From Pomphorhynchus laevis (lineage: Eukaryota; Acanthocephala; Palaeacanthocephala; Echinorhynchida; Pomphorhynchidae): DNA of 64,000 bases. The notes beneath the pieces are model-generated. The model saw only the letters and a list, made by a program, of their open reading frames with translations, did no database searches and was not told where the DNA came from. Position numbers and translations under genes: made by a program. Below are positions 12,607-24,875 of the stretch, piece by piece. The stretch is taken from contig WNNJ02003646.1 in NCBI GenBank assembly GCA_012934845.2, positions 1 to 64,000 of the forward strand. The letters run 5' to 3'. How positions within the stretch are numbered: the stretch's first letter is position 1; each line of letters begins with the position of its first letter.

Positions 12607-13849
12607 GTTAGTTTCTAGTGCTACCTAAGTAAATTTTTATGAATTGACTAATAAATAAAATAATAATATTTTGGTCCATATTCCTAGACTCAGCAAAGCA
12701 GACGGCCCAAATACATGCTAATGACCTATTTCGTTTGATAAAATTTGATTGTATAGTATCGTATTCTAATACAAAGTATATTATTTATTATCCATTTATA
12801 AACATTTTCCGATAAAGAGTGTAAATTTATTTTTAATAATATTTTGTTGATTATATATTTAACTATTTTCTGTTTGATTTTCTCATTAGGATAATGAGAA
12901 AATCAATAAGGATAAGATGACCTCTTATCCTTATTTTAAATATCCCATTTAAAATAATGATAAGAGGTCATCAGGAAAAACTGGTATGTTATCAGGTATC
13001 GGCCTTTATTCTTTAACCCAACATAGCAGTGAGCCAAATACATGCTAATGATGTATTTCCTCTGATAAAACTATCTAGTATCTTATTCTAATACAAAGTA
13101 TATTATTTATTATCCATCCATAAAAATATGTATTAAAATATGTCTCTATTAAATTATTTAAATGATTTTGAAGATTATCCAGAAAGCCTTATTCTTAATA
13201 AAACCAATATTGATGATAAACAAGGTGTATATCTAGATATGAACGTTAAATTAACATTAACTAAAACTACTATTAATTTATATCGTAAAGATTACATATT
13301 TAAATTTACAAGAAACGTATTTTTGCATGAGCATTCATGCATACCATATAATATAAAATATAATACATTAAATAATGAAATTTTAAGAATTACCATAATA
13401 GAATGCAGAATTTTATAGAATATAAAATTCGGCATTATATTATGGTAATCCTGTATTAAGGAATTATCCAGTCTCACATATGAAGTATAAAATGATGTTA
13501 CTATGTTTTTTCATGAATAATAAATAATAGACGTTATATCAAAATAAGAATTAGAGGACACCAAGAGGAACTGATACATTATCATGTTTTGCCCCATATC
13601 AGAGCCAAATACATGCTAACGACGTATTTCCTTTGATGAAATTTGATTATTTAAATAATAAAAGTCAATTATTATAAATTGTCTAATAAATAACATACTA
13701 TGTATTCGAATACGGAAGTCAGTTCATCAGAAGGAACTGCTATGTTATCAGGTTTCAACCCCTAGTCCTCGACCCAACATAGCAATTAGGTCAAAACATG
13801 CTAATAACGTATTTCCTAAGATGAAATTTGATTATGAAATTTGAAACGG

Positions 13850-14308
13850 AATTTATTTCCACTTAAGAGTTTAAATTTATTTTTAATATTATTGTGTTGA
13901 TTTATATATTTTACTATTTTCTGTTTGATGATATTTTTATAGTAACTTAGTTTGAAAATATTTAACTATTAAATTATTTAAATGATTTTGAAAAAAGTCA
14001 ATATCGTTACAAATTGTTGCAATTCTTAAAATTTCATTATTTAATGTATTATATTTTATATTATATGGTATGCATGAATGCCCATGCGAAAATATGTTTC
14101 TTATAACTTTAAATATGTCATCTTTACGATATAAATTAAAAGTAGTTTTAGTTAATGTTAATTCAATGTTCATATCTAGATATATACCTTCTTTATCATT
14201 AATATTGGTTTTATTAAGAATAAGGCTACCTGAATAAATGTCTTTACTTATTGGATAAAAATTATTAGATTTAAATACAAACATATCATCAATATATCGG
14301 AACATATT
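13850..14308 (-). pseudogene. Naiad RT palm/thumb fragment
   Basis: The open frame 14305-13937 begins FRYIDDMFVFKSNNFYPIS (catalytic DD box), continues SLILNKTNINDKEGIYLDMN and ends NHLNNLIVKYFQTKLL. A frame change then leads to the usual C-terminal KQKIVKYIN-like end at about 13870. It is the longest coding piece in the nest. The fingers, the GIY-YIG domain and the 5' half are missing. Confidence 0.65.
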
Positions 14309-14446
14309 TTGTGAATATTATATATCACACAAATATAAATAAGATTTATATAAAAGCATGCAAGCTAAGCCAAAGGTAAGCTCAATGAAGGATGCTGGGA
14401 TATATAAATGGTACGGATTCACTTAAAAGGCATTGATGTTGTAAGA

Positions 14447-17400
14447 TCAGTTATCTGCAGGAGAACCCGAGCATGCCAGCACTTCTTTCGCGTGCACTAA
14501 ATAATCAGTAACTGCGAAGGCTAATGCTGACTTGATTTTATTTTTATCGACCCATGAAACTACTTTCCGTAAATGAAGATGAGCTTGACTAATCACAATT
14601 ATTTAAAAAGTTTAAATGTAGTTTATTAAATAAATAATAGTCCGTGGGCAGTGCATTAATGTCATAGGGCTGCTGAAATTTCAATGAAAAATGACGTCAT
14701 ATGTTCGCTAAATCATATTAACAGTGTTTCTTTATTCAGCTTCAATACATTGCTATTCTTACAATTTTTTATTTATTTCGTAGTTTTCGCTCAAGCTGCT
14801 TTAATTTGTCAGTCAAATTTTAACCACATAATACTACTCTATATAATACTACATCAGGCGTTATTACAATACTTTTTTATGTTGCTCGTTATGGGATCTA
14901 GTCAATTAAGTATATTTTAATTTTAATTAAAGAATAAATGATTATAAAATTTATTATTATTTAAAATAATATAGGTATTAATTTTAATTTAAAAATAAAT
15001 TGATTAATAATTAAAAATGCATGTAGAAAGCCATTATGCCGCACAAAAAAAACAGAAAGTTCATATTTATTAAGCTTTCGGAAATCGTCTGTTACCATCA
15101 TCAGAAAATCTAGAATAAAATAAACATAAAAACGTTAAATATAATGACAATATGTAGTAGTAATTAGTGAAATTATTTTGGGATTCAAAACATCTTAAGT
15201 GTTCTAACGAATCTCTCGTCCTACGCATTAAGCTAAGGAATCATTTCTTTTATTGATAGAGATTCCAACAGCTGTATATCTTCTATTTATTTTTAAATAA
15301 ATTTAAAACAAAAGTATTTAATATCTATATGAAAGTATACTTTAATCAAAGTATTTTCTAAATTATTAATGGTACCACAAAATACTTATTATGAGATGTA
15401 TTTATCATATTAATTAATTGACTTCACATATTGAAAACAAATTAAATTTTCATTTGCACATGATGGCTTTTAAATTTAATAAAATAAAGAACAGGAAATA
15501 TATAGACAAACGAAGAATTTAAAATTATTTAAAGAATTTTCTAATGCAACCTCATTTATTATCAGATTTGAAAATACAGGCAATGAGAGAAATAAAAATT
15601 TACAAAACATTTTGTCAAAATTATTTATGAAAGTTATTTATGAAGTTATTTATTTATGTTATCAAATAAATTCGTGCTAAACGCGGTATGCCTATTTAAG
15701 GATAATGGGATTTGATGGAAATATAACGATTGTATCGGTTTTATTGTTATTACCCGTTGGAGACTGTTTTTGGAAAAGTCTCCATAAATAAGTATTTGAA
15801 ATACAACTTCTTTTGCGTACTTCTTGTGCGTTGTCAAAATCTATAATATGGGAATATCCGATATTACTCTCATAATGGCGCTTACATTTCTTGATGTCGG
15901 TTACTGGGAAGGCTCGGTTTTTAATCATAAAAGTGTAATAGGCGTACCTAAGTACACTAACGTTATGAAGATTTCAGTATAGAATTGGAAGTGGACTAAT
16001 TGAATGATATGTAACGTGATTGAATAAATAAGTGACGAAATTGAATGCAAACACGGACACTGAATAAACAAGTGACTGATTGGAAACCAAAGGTAATGAA
16101 ATTAAAAGTGAGAATGACAAGATTGAATAATAATTATTTATGTTATCAAATAAATTCGTGCTAAACGCGGTATGCCTATTTAAGGATAATGGGATTTGAT
16201 GGAAATCTAAGGTATGCCTATTTAAGGATAATGGGATTTGATGGAAATCTAAGGTATGCCTATTTAAGGATAATGGGATTTGATGGAAATTTAAGGATAA
16301 TGGGATTTGATGAATAAATAAGTGACGAAATTGAATGCAAACACGGACACTGAATAAACAAGTGACTGATTGGAAACCAAAGGTAATGAAATTAAAAGTG
16401 AGAATGACAAGATTGAATAATAATTATTTATGTTATCAAATAAATTCGTGCTAAACGCGGTATGCCTATTTAAGGATAATGGGATTTGATGGAAATCTAA
16501 GGTATGCCTATTTAAGGATAATGGGATTTGATGGAAATCTAAGGTATGCCTATTTAAGGATAATGGGATTTGATGGAAATTTAAGGATAATGGGATTTGA
16601 TGAATAAATAAGTGACGAAATTGAATGCAAACACGGACACTGAGTAAACAAGTGACTGATTGGAAACCAAAGGTAATGAAATTAAAAGTGAGAATGACAA
16701 GATTGAATAATAATTATTTATGTTATCAAATAAATTTGTGCTAAACGCGGTATGCCTATTTAAGGATAATGGGATTTGATGGAAATCTAAGGTATGCCTA
16801 TTTAAGGATAATGGGATTTGATGGAAATCTAAGGTATGCCTATTTAAGGATAATGGGATTTGATGGAAATTTAAGGATAATGGGATTTGATGAATAAATA
16901 AGTGACGAAATTGAATGCAAACACGGACACTGAATAAACAAGTGACTGATTGGAAACCAAAGGTAATGAAATTAAAAGTGAGAATGACAAGATTGAATAA
17001 TAATTATTTATGTTATCAAATAAATTCGTGCTAAACGCGGTATGCCTATTTAAGGATAATGGGATTTGATGGAAATCTAAGGTATGCCTATTTAAGGATA
17101 ATGGGATTTGATGGAAATCTAAGGTATGCCTATTTAAGGATAATGGGATTTGATGGAAATTTAAGGATAATGGGATTTGATGAATAAATAAGTGACGAAA
17201 TTGAATGCAAACACGGACAACTGAATAAACAAGTGACTGATTGGAAACCAAAGGTAATGAAATTAAAAGTGAGAATGACAAGATTGAATAATAATTATTT
17301 ATGTTATCAAATAAATTCGTGCTAAACGCGGTATGCCTATTTAAGGATAATGGGATTTGATGGAAATCTAAGGTATGCCTATTTAAGGATAATGGGATTT

Positions 17401-19090
17401 GATGGAAATCTAAGGTATGCCTATTTAAGGATAATGGGATTTGATGGAAATTTAAGGATAATGGGATTTGATGAATAAATAAGTGACGAAATTGAATGCA
17501 AACACGGACAACTGAATAAACAAGTGACTGATTGGAAACCAAAGGTAATGAAATTAAAAGTGAGAATGACAAGATTGAATAATAATTATTTATGTTATCA
17601 AATAAATTCGTGCTAAACGCGGTATGCCTATTTAAGGATAATGGGATTTGATGGAAATCTAAGGTATGCCTATTTAAGGATAATGGGATTTGATGGAAAT
17701 CTAAGGTATGCCTATTTAAGGATAATGGGATTTGATGGAAATTTAAGGATAATGGGATTTGATGAATAAATAAGTGACGAAATTGAATGCAAACACGGAC
17801 AACTGAATAAACAAGTGACTGATTGGAAACCAAAGGTAATGAAATTAAAAGTGAGAATGACAAGATTGAATAATAATTATTTATGTTATCAAATAAATTC
17901 GTGCTAAACGCGGTATGCCTATTTAAGGATAATGGGATTTGATGGAAATCTAAGGTATGCCTATTTAAGGATAATGGGATTTGATGGAAATCTAAGGTAT
18001 GCCTATTTAAGGATAATGGGATTTGATGGAAATTTAAGGATAATGGGATTTGATGAATAAATAAGTGACGAAATTGAATGCAAACACGGACACTGAATAA
18101 ACAAGTGACTGATTGGAAACCAAAGGTAATGAAATTAAAAGTGAGAATGACAAGATTGAATAATAATTATTTATGTTATCAAATAAATTCGTGCTAAACG
18201 CGGTATGCCTATTTAAGGATAATGGGATTTGATGGAAATCTAAGGTATGCCTATTTAAGGATAATGGGATTTGATGGAAATCTAAGGTATGCCTATTTAA
18301 GGATAATGGGATTTGATGGAAATCTAAGGTATGCCTATTTAAGGATAATGGGATTTGATGGAAATTTAAGGATAATGGGATTTGATGAATAAATAAGTGA
18401 CGAAATTGAATGCAAACACGGACACTGAATAAAAAAGTGACTGATTGGAAACCAAAGGTAATGAAATTAAAAGTGAGAATGACAAGATTGAATAATAATT
18501 AACAGAATTCGTAGAAACGAATTATATTCTCTTTGACGCTTTAATGCAGGGCATAAACGTAATTTGGTAAATTTATCTCTCTTCAATAATTCTAAGCCAA
18601 ATATGTTATATTCAGATTTATCAATGTCAACAAAAGCATGTCCCTTATATCTTTACAAACAAAAAGATCCTTAAAATTAAGAAAATATCAGCATGATTTA
18701 TTATTCCAATTTAAGGATTTTAAGATTTTTTATAATTCAGATAATTATTTAAATACATATTACACAATTATTATTAAATACATTGTGTTATTATAATACA
18801 ATGTATTATAGAATAAAGATTATAGATCATCAGGAAGGAATTTTTAAATTTATACCTCAATAAAACTTTTTGTTATTTTCATCCACGTCTTTAAATTATT
18901 TAACCGATTTAATGGTTCATCGAAGTTCGAAATTTCATCAATTATAGGTTTGTATCTAAAACGATGACGAGTATACATGAATGTACAAAAAAAAACATTA
19001 CAATTGTTTTAATAGTCGAAGCAACAGAGAGCACGAACGAATCAATTCTGTAGTTTCACTTTTACAATCTCCAAGTGCGGATTCGATAGC
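14447..19090 (-). CDS. Unidentified host protein, 3' five exons
   Basis: Five minus-strand exons join with matching phases: 19090-19002, 18955-18856, 18643-18504, 15956-15754 and 14583-14447 (stop TGA). Each intron starts GT and ends AG on the minus strand; the first is only 46 nt. The predicted 222-residue C-terminal part begins AIESALGDCKSETTE, contains YKPIIDEISNFDEPLNRLN, LCPALKRQREYNSFLRIL and DIKKCKRHYESNIGYSH, and ends KEVLACSGSPADN. No signal peptide or membrane segment is seen in this part, and I do not recognise the family. Upstream exons were not found with confidence; 20315-20235 (SFKQFVDYVNYQ) is coding-like, but its phase does not fit. The third intron holds the 290-bp satellite array. 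The last junction is the least certain, because a second acceptor lies 7 nt away. Confidence 0.55.
14684..15640. other. Intron or spacer, no gene
   Basis: AT-rich sequence within the last predicted intron of the minus-strand gene. A 78-codon frame at 14684-14920 is hydrophobic, low-complexity sequence and probably chance. Confidence 0.4.
15651..15736. repeat. Isolated partial satellite unit
   Basis: This matches the start of the 290-bp unit (tatttatgttatcaaataaa through gatttgatggaaat) and then stops. It lies 18 bp from exon 15754-15956. The remainder of the unit (gaataaataagtgacgaaattg onward) resumes at about 16022, so the exon and its flank sit inside what would otherwise be one satellite unit. 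Confidence 0.7.
16022..18500. repeat. 290-bp satellite array
   Basis: Eight units begin tgttatcaaa at 16141, 16431, 16721, 17011, 17302, 17593, 17884 and 18174. The period is 290 bp for most and 291 bp for three consecutive units that share an extra a (cggacaactg). Each unit holds three copies of a 42-bp subrepeat (ggtatgcctatttaaggata...) plus a short fourth; the last unit has one subrepeat more. Units are almost identical, which points to recent amplification or conversion. The array ends 4 bp beyond the splice donor of exon 18643-18504, so it lies in an intron of the host gene. Confidence 0.92.
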
Positions 19091-19099
19091 CTACAAAGC

Positions 19100-20640
19100 A
19101 ATCACGTAAAATCTTTTAATCTAAATGATTATCGATTTTTTTATAGTGACATATTTTATGTCACTATAAAAAGTTTTTATTTTTTAATAAAAACGTTAAA
19201 AAGGCAGTATGAATTTGTTTGTTAACATTTTTTAATAAATCAATTGTTTACTTAAAATATAAATTTGTTTCTCAAAACTAAGTCAAATTTTCAATAGCTG
19301 ATTGGCATCATTAAAACAGATATTTTTTAGATATCCAAATATATAAAGTTATCGCTGTTCTAAATTTAGTGTTAGCTACGTTCATTCATTGAATAATTAA
19401 TTCCTGTAACTTATTCTTATAATGAGAATATTTTTGAACTATAAATACATTAAAGCTTTTTGAGTGATTTTCTATTAAGTATGTTTCAATTTTTAAAACA
19501 TTTTTGTTGTCGTGTATGCAACACCTAAATGGCTCTAGATTTAAAATAGTCATAATGTAAAAAGATCCCGAAATTATAAAACATATTTTTTATTAATAGG
19601 TTAATTTTAGTTACGTTCATTCTTTGAATAATATTTCCTGTAAGTCATTCTCATAATGAGGATTTTTTATTATTAGAAGGTTTTAGTTGTTGTCCATTAT
19701 TATGCAACGCTTAATGATTCGCTATTTCAAATTGGTTTTTATTTTTTCAAGTTTTTTTTTGTCGGCAAATTTGCTTTTATCATAATTTCAACAATAGTGT
19801 TTTTTAAACAAAAAAGATTTATTGTCCTGATGCTAATAGCAGTCAACTATCGAAAATTCTACTAATTTTAAAGAAACAAATTTATTTCATTCTCTTTTTT
19901 AAAAATCAATTAACATATTTTGTTGATGGCATAAAATCGTCAAAAGGATACATCATCAGAAAAAATATTTAAAGCATCGAAACGTTTACACTAAAAATAT
20001 ATATTTGTTTAATAATTAAATTTTAAATCATATTTTTAGAATATTTGATTTAAAATATTTTCTGATTAGTTGACAATCGATTTATAATAAATAATTTATA
20101 AATGACAACTCAAATAATTAAATTAACAATGTTAGAATAACTGTTGTTCACATCCAAAACTATAATAGATTACTCATATCAAGTTTACCAATTTTAATTT
20201 TTATCCTTGAACTAATGAAAATGAGCATGAATTCAAGCACGTTGCGATTCACAATTTGAGGCCCAAATCGAAACTGCCTGATAGTTTACATAATCGACAA
20301 ACTGTTTGAACGACGGATTATAATAAATAATCTTTATAAATATTTTTTTATTTATTGATCATTATTATTGATAAATAAGATAAATGGAAAATTATTAATT
20401 GGTATCAAATATACAAATAATTGATCCATCGCATAATATAGCATAGCGAACAGATTAAACGTAATACATCATAGCCAATATGTAACTATCTAATTAGTAA
20501 TATAATAGCATAATATTAGTTCAATATAAACTCCAAACCAACTCTTTTTAAATCGATACACTTTATTATTATAATTTACATTACGGTATGATATAAACTT
20601 AACGAAATACTTGAAATGAATTTTAATGTACCTTAAAGAG
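19100..20640. other. AT-rich stretch, hairpin at 19136
   Basis: A hairpin at about 19136-19172 has arms tttttatagtgacata/tatgtcactataaaaa. A coding-like minus-strand piece at 20315-20235 reads SFKQFVDYVNYQAVSIWAS and may be an upstream exon of the gene at 14.4-19.1 kb, but phase and donor do not fit well. The tag ttacgttcattc..gaataat occurs twice (19376 and 19611). Confidence 0.35.
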
Positions 20641-20644
20641 TACA

Positions 20645-21268
20645 ATGAAACACAAAGCTGGGAGTAGTACTGATGTGGTCGATGTACAAAGAATACAATG
20701 TTATGTTCCCTTTCACGATAATATCGAATACGTTCAATGCTTTGTTGATAAGATAATACATCAAAAGTCATTAGAAGATACTTCAATTCCTAAAGTTAAA
20801 AAGGAATCATTATCGACCCAATCTCGGTTTGAGGAAAAACGCATAAAAAACGCAATCATTTATCTGCCTGATCAGGTAAATGAATCGTCTGTCGGTAAAC
20901 AAGAAGATTATGCACTGTTCAAATGCATTAAACTTTATAGTTACTCATGCTAAATAGTGTTTTGGACACAAATAAAAGGATTTATAGGGAATCGGCAATC
21001 AGAGGTGTATATAAAACCTGATTGGGTTTCAAACTATATTCATGCTATGATGGATCACCGCCCTAAGGCTAAACGCAATATGATATTCAATAAAGCTCTC
21101 AGATTAAGAAAACTTTGCAGTACAAATGCTACGTTTGAAAGAAACGTGAAAATATATACACAAATTTTCAAACAGAGTATACGATCACAGATAAATCTAT
21201 TGACAGTTTCAAAAAACAAGAATTGTGAAAAGAAAGATTTTGCTATTGGGCAAAAACCCGAATGCTAA
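20645..21268 (+). pseudogene. Unidentified 207-codon frame with one stop
   Basis: Two open frames, 20645-20953 and 20957-21268, are in the same reading frame and separated by a single TAA. The first begins with ATG (MKHKAGSSTDVVDVQRIQ). The product is basic and rich in Lys, Asn and Gln, includes GFIGNRQSEVYIKPDWVSNY, and has no recognised domain, signal peptide or membrane segment. The composition suggests real or formerly real coding sequence. It could be a host exon or the 5' part of an element. No link to the RLE LINE 700 bp downstream was found. Confidence 0.35.
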
Positions 21269-21279
21269 AAAGTTAAAAA

Positions 21280-21895
21280 GTGCTTTGTATACAAGAAAAT
21301 TATTTGCTTTTTGACAAGACAATTCAAGAAAGTGCTTCGTATCTAAAATTGAAATTTCGAATAATAGTTTAATGAAACAGACAATTGCTAAAGAGATAAA
21401 GACCGATAAAATAGAGTCTAAAATTTATGTCGAAAATCACTTAACGTTTAAGATTATTTAAGACATTTTTCGTATTTAAACTGCGAGATCGCTAGTCAAC
21501 TATAGTTTGACGATATGATGATCTTCGATTGTCAGTCGATAACATGTCATAAGTCGATTGGATATTCAACAAATATTTGATAATTTGTTAAATTTTATAA
21601 ATTTAAAATCATAGATATATAAATTTTAAACTAGGATTTATAAAGTGATTACTTAAAAGTTTTAAATTCAATTACAATAAAACATTTAGAATGATAACTG
21701 ATATAATCCATTAAAATATATAATCCCTTTCTCATATATGTGCATATACATACTTATATGTACTTCATATATCATTTAATTATCTATTACTGGATAAACT
21801 ATCAGAATAATATTATCATAAATCTAATAATATTATTATAATAATTTTATGGACGAAGCGCATGTACTACAATCAATGGCTGTTTAAAAGAGAAC
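21280..21895. other. AT-rich spacer
   Basis: No gene or repeat was recognised between the unidentified frame and the RLE LINE. Confidence 0.4.
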
Positions 21896-21948
21896 ATCAT
21901 CCTTAAATAACCCTAAAAACGACAGACACCGAGCTTTTTCTCGAAAAA

Positions 21949-22970
21949 ATGCAAGAGGGAAACATGAGGGCAGCTATAAATATGCTACAAAGAGTAGAAT
22001 CGGAACAACCTGTCCTTAAACTTGACGATGTGGTATATGGCAGAACTGTGAAAGAAATGTTAACAGACCTACATCCTCCTCCTGGTACAATTACTGAAGA
22101 AGCGCTTCTTAGTAAGAGCATCGAAAATGTCATAGAACACCATAGCACCGCCTTCCTGATGATTGATGGAAAGAACATCATCTCAGCGGCCCTAAAACAA
22201 ACGGAAGCGCTAGGCCTTCGTCGATAACCGCTATCGAATTTAGACGGATGATCACCCTGTTTGGATCGCATTCAGAGAGGCTTGCAGAATCAGTCGCTGA
22301 TTTTGCTATTAGATTCGCTAGCGAAGTTATCCCATCTGAGGCACTTGAGTCTTATGTAGCGAGTCGACTACTAACTTTAAATAAAAATCCAGGCGTAATA
22401 CCTATTGGAGTGGGTGATATAGTAAGACAAACAATTTGCAAGACAATAATTGAGGCTACAAGGTGGAATCTACAGATTGTATCAGTAAAACTACAATGTT
22501 GTGCCGGCCAAAGACGTGGAATCGAATACGCCATTCACTCGATACAGCGTCAATTTAGTAGCGACACTAATCTTGCGATTCTTTCAGTAGACGCATCGAA
22601 CGCGTTTAACACGGCGAACCGCAAACTGATGCTAGCTAACATCGGTTATGTATGCCCGGCATTCAAAGCCGCTCTTGAGAATTCGTTCTCCAATGACGCC
22701 GTGATGGCATGTCATGTAGATGTGATTTTATCACGTGAGGGGTTCACTCAGGGAGATCCCCTCACTATGGCTGCATTCGCCGTTTCATCGCTAGCGCTGA
22801 TAAAACGAATCGAGGCGCATATACCCTCTGTATTCCAACGATGGTATGTTGATGACGGCAATCTTGTTGGGAATCTTGTTAATCTGCAAAGAATATGGAT
22901 GCTGCTTAAAGAGATAGTACCAATATGGCTATCATGTCAATCCTTCCAAGACCAAACTCTTAGTTTATGA
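21949..22970 (+). pseudogene. RLE-type LINE, reverse transcriptase part
   Basis: The frame 21949-22227 (MQEGNMRAAINMLQRVES) passes by one frameshift near 22225 into 22248-22970. The second part holds RT motifs: VDASNAFNT (residues 114-122), EGFTQGDPL (164-172) and WYVDDGN (199-205). PGVIPIGVGDIVRQ at residues 49-62 is the finger motif. The RT belongs to non-LTR retrotransposons with a C-terminal restriction-like endonuclease rather than an APE domain. The exact clade (R2, R4, NeSL, Utopia or other) cannot be settled by eye. The N-terminal DNA-binding domain was not found, so the copy may be 5'-truncated. Confidence 0.7.
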
Positions 22971-24342
22971 TCACGTTCACGATCTGGAAACCTGTACGCT
23001 ACAAAACGAAAGAGTACAATTACACAGACGCGGATTAAAAATACAGGAGAGCCCAGTTGGTGATACTAATTTCATCGAGAACTTTGTCAAAGGCTCAGTT
23101 GATGTTTGGAAAGAGCTCATTACAAATTTGATGTCTTTCTCAGAGCTAGACTAACACTCATGCTATGTAGCGTTCGTACATGTTGTTCAAGCAAAATGGA
23201 TACACGTCTGTCGCACGACTCTGTGTGACACCGCGTGGTTTGTGCCCATGACTGACCTCATTTTCAGAGCATTTTCTGCTAAAGTTACGGGACACGAACC
23301 AACATCTACTGATCGTTCGATATTCGCATTGCCGGCAAAACTAGGAAGTTTGGGCTTTCGAGATCCTCAAATCGAGGCACTTACCCAATTTGAAAGTGCG
23401 AAATTGCTGTGCCAAGCGTACGACGATTCTGGTGGTATCGAAATAGTGCAGTTAGCACAAACTAATGTTTTGAGAGATATACATAATGCAAATGAAAGAA
23501 AAGCAGTTCATCGAAAAGAACAAATCACTTTACATGTTTCAGATCAAGTCACCTTGCCAATCGAATACGCTTCCGAACTCGGCGCTTCGAGCTGGTTAAA
23601 CACACGTCCAATCGCAATACTAGGACTACACTCATCCACACGAGAATTCCATGATGCTTTGGCTGCGCGGTATAATTGGACTCCCCGCAATATGTCCGAC
23701 AAATGTCAATGCGGTGATGTCATGAGTCTGTCACATGCACTGTCGTGCAGAAAGGGTGCGTTACCGACAATACGACAAAATGAAATACGGGATATACTCG
23801 CAACTACGCTCAACGATATTTGCAGTAGTGTAGCGGTCGAGCCTGAACTACAGCAAGTCGAAAACAACATACACTTCCAGAGAACTACAACGACACGACT
23901 ATTACAAGCATGTCCAGACATAGTATGCAGCCACCTTTTTGGTGGTAGATTAGAGCGGACGTTTATAGACGTCCCCATTTTCAATAATCATGCTCCATCC
24001 TACCACGCAAAGTCTGTGCAATCAACATTCGAATATCACGAGCAAGGAAAGAAGGTTAAGTACGAGAAAAGGATCACTGGTATCGAGCATGCGTCGTTCT
24101 GCCCGGTTATATTCGCACCTAACGGAGCAATCGCACCTACTACCTTCATACTTCTGAAGACAATGGCAAAAAATATTTCTATCAAACACAAAAGAAGTTA
24201 TGGAAAAGTCATAGCCGGAAGACGATCAAGGTTGAGCATCGCCCTTGCACGAGCCGCATCATACTGTATCCGTGCACCCCGAAGAAAATGTGTCGCAATA
24301 CCGTTACGAGGAGATGGAAGCAGCAATGCGGAAATAATTTGA
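22971..24342 (+). pseudogene. RLE-type LINE, linker, zinc knuckle and endonuclease
   Basis: The stretch 22971-23241 reads in two frames (VGDTNFIENFVKGSVDVWKE, then FVHVVQAKWIH) and leads into 23242-24342, 366 codons. The C-terminal part has a zinc knuckle C155-x-C157...H165-x3-C169, then an RLE pattern: P225-D226, D243 in FIDVPIF, E264-E267 and the K-rich GKKVKYEKR. This domain nicks the target DNA in RLE LINEs. VEPELQQ at 199-205 links it to the fragment at 7.76 kb. There are at least two frame changes, so the copy is inactive. GC content is clearly higher than in the flanks, which suggests a young insertion. Confidence 0.7.
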
Positions 24343-24875
24343 ATTGTTTTGCTCGTGATTTTCATAAGCTGGGGATGCGTGCCCATTAGAATTGTACATA
24401 TATCTCATTTGAGGGACATTCAAACAATTAAAAATTAAAATATTGTCATAATATATGTCTAAGCATTTAGATACAAGTAAATACGTATTACAATCTAGTA
24501 TTGTTATAGCAATTTGCTGAATTATCACTGATTACTATATGAGTAGAATCCGAGCCGTTCGTAGAATTTGTTTTCTGAGCACTTTCTACTAAATTAAAAT
24601 ATGCGAAATTGCAGAGTAAATATAAATTAAAAATGGAAATCTGCAATTTAAAATTAGTCAAATATAAATTTCGGTTGGACTTGTAAGCTTTACACTTTTA
24701 TACTCGTAAGTTTCACATATTTCGATATGATCTTTAATAATTCAGCACAATGATGAAACCAAGTACATTGTCTTTGCTTCATCAGTTATGGTAATGCGTA
24801 TGTCATTTACATTAATAATCAATAATAATTAATTGTTAAATATTATTTATAATTAATTATTAATTAATATGAAAT
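24343..24875. other. LINE 3' flank and spacer
   Basis: This stretch holds the likely 3' untranslated part of the RLE LINE and AT-rich sequence. No poly(A) tail or target duplication was identified. Confidence 0.35.

Larger units (their letters stand above)
10430..14308. mobile_element. Nest of Naiad 3'-end fragments
   Basis: At least ten partial Naiad copies lie here, mostly on the minus strand. Thumb and C-terminal coding pieces are at 11465-11640, 12770-12905 and 13850-14308 (minus) and 13165-13440 (plus, SLILNKTN..KLTLTKTTINLYRK). Tails with all or part of the hairpin-pseudoknot are near 10500-10580, 10620-10690, 12050-12210, 12550-12640 (plus), 12660-12760, 12940-13060, 13540-13650 and 13700-13830. 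No copy here is complete. Repeated short joins between pieces in opposite orientation suggest repeated insertion of Naiads into Naiads. A 27-bp palindrome (aatacgatcaatg/cattgatcgtatt) lies at about 11158-11184. Confidence 0.7.

Noticed and set aside
16871-17863. 330-aa repeat protein on the minus strand
   Set aside because: The frame exists only because three satellite units have 291 bp. 290-bp units break it, and the frame is not kept in the rest of the array.
20235-20315. Upstream exon of the minus-strand host gene
   Set aside because: The sequence looks coding, but no donor gives the phase needed for the exon at 19090.
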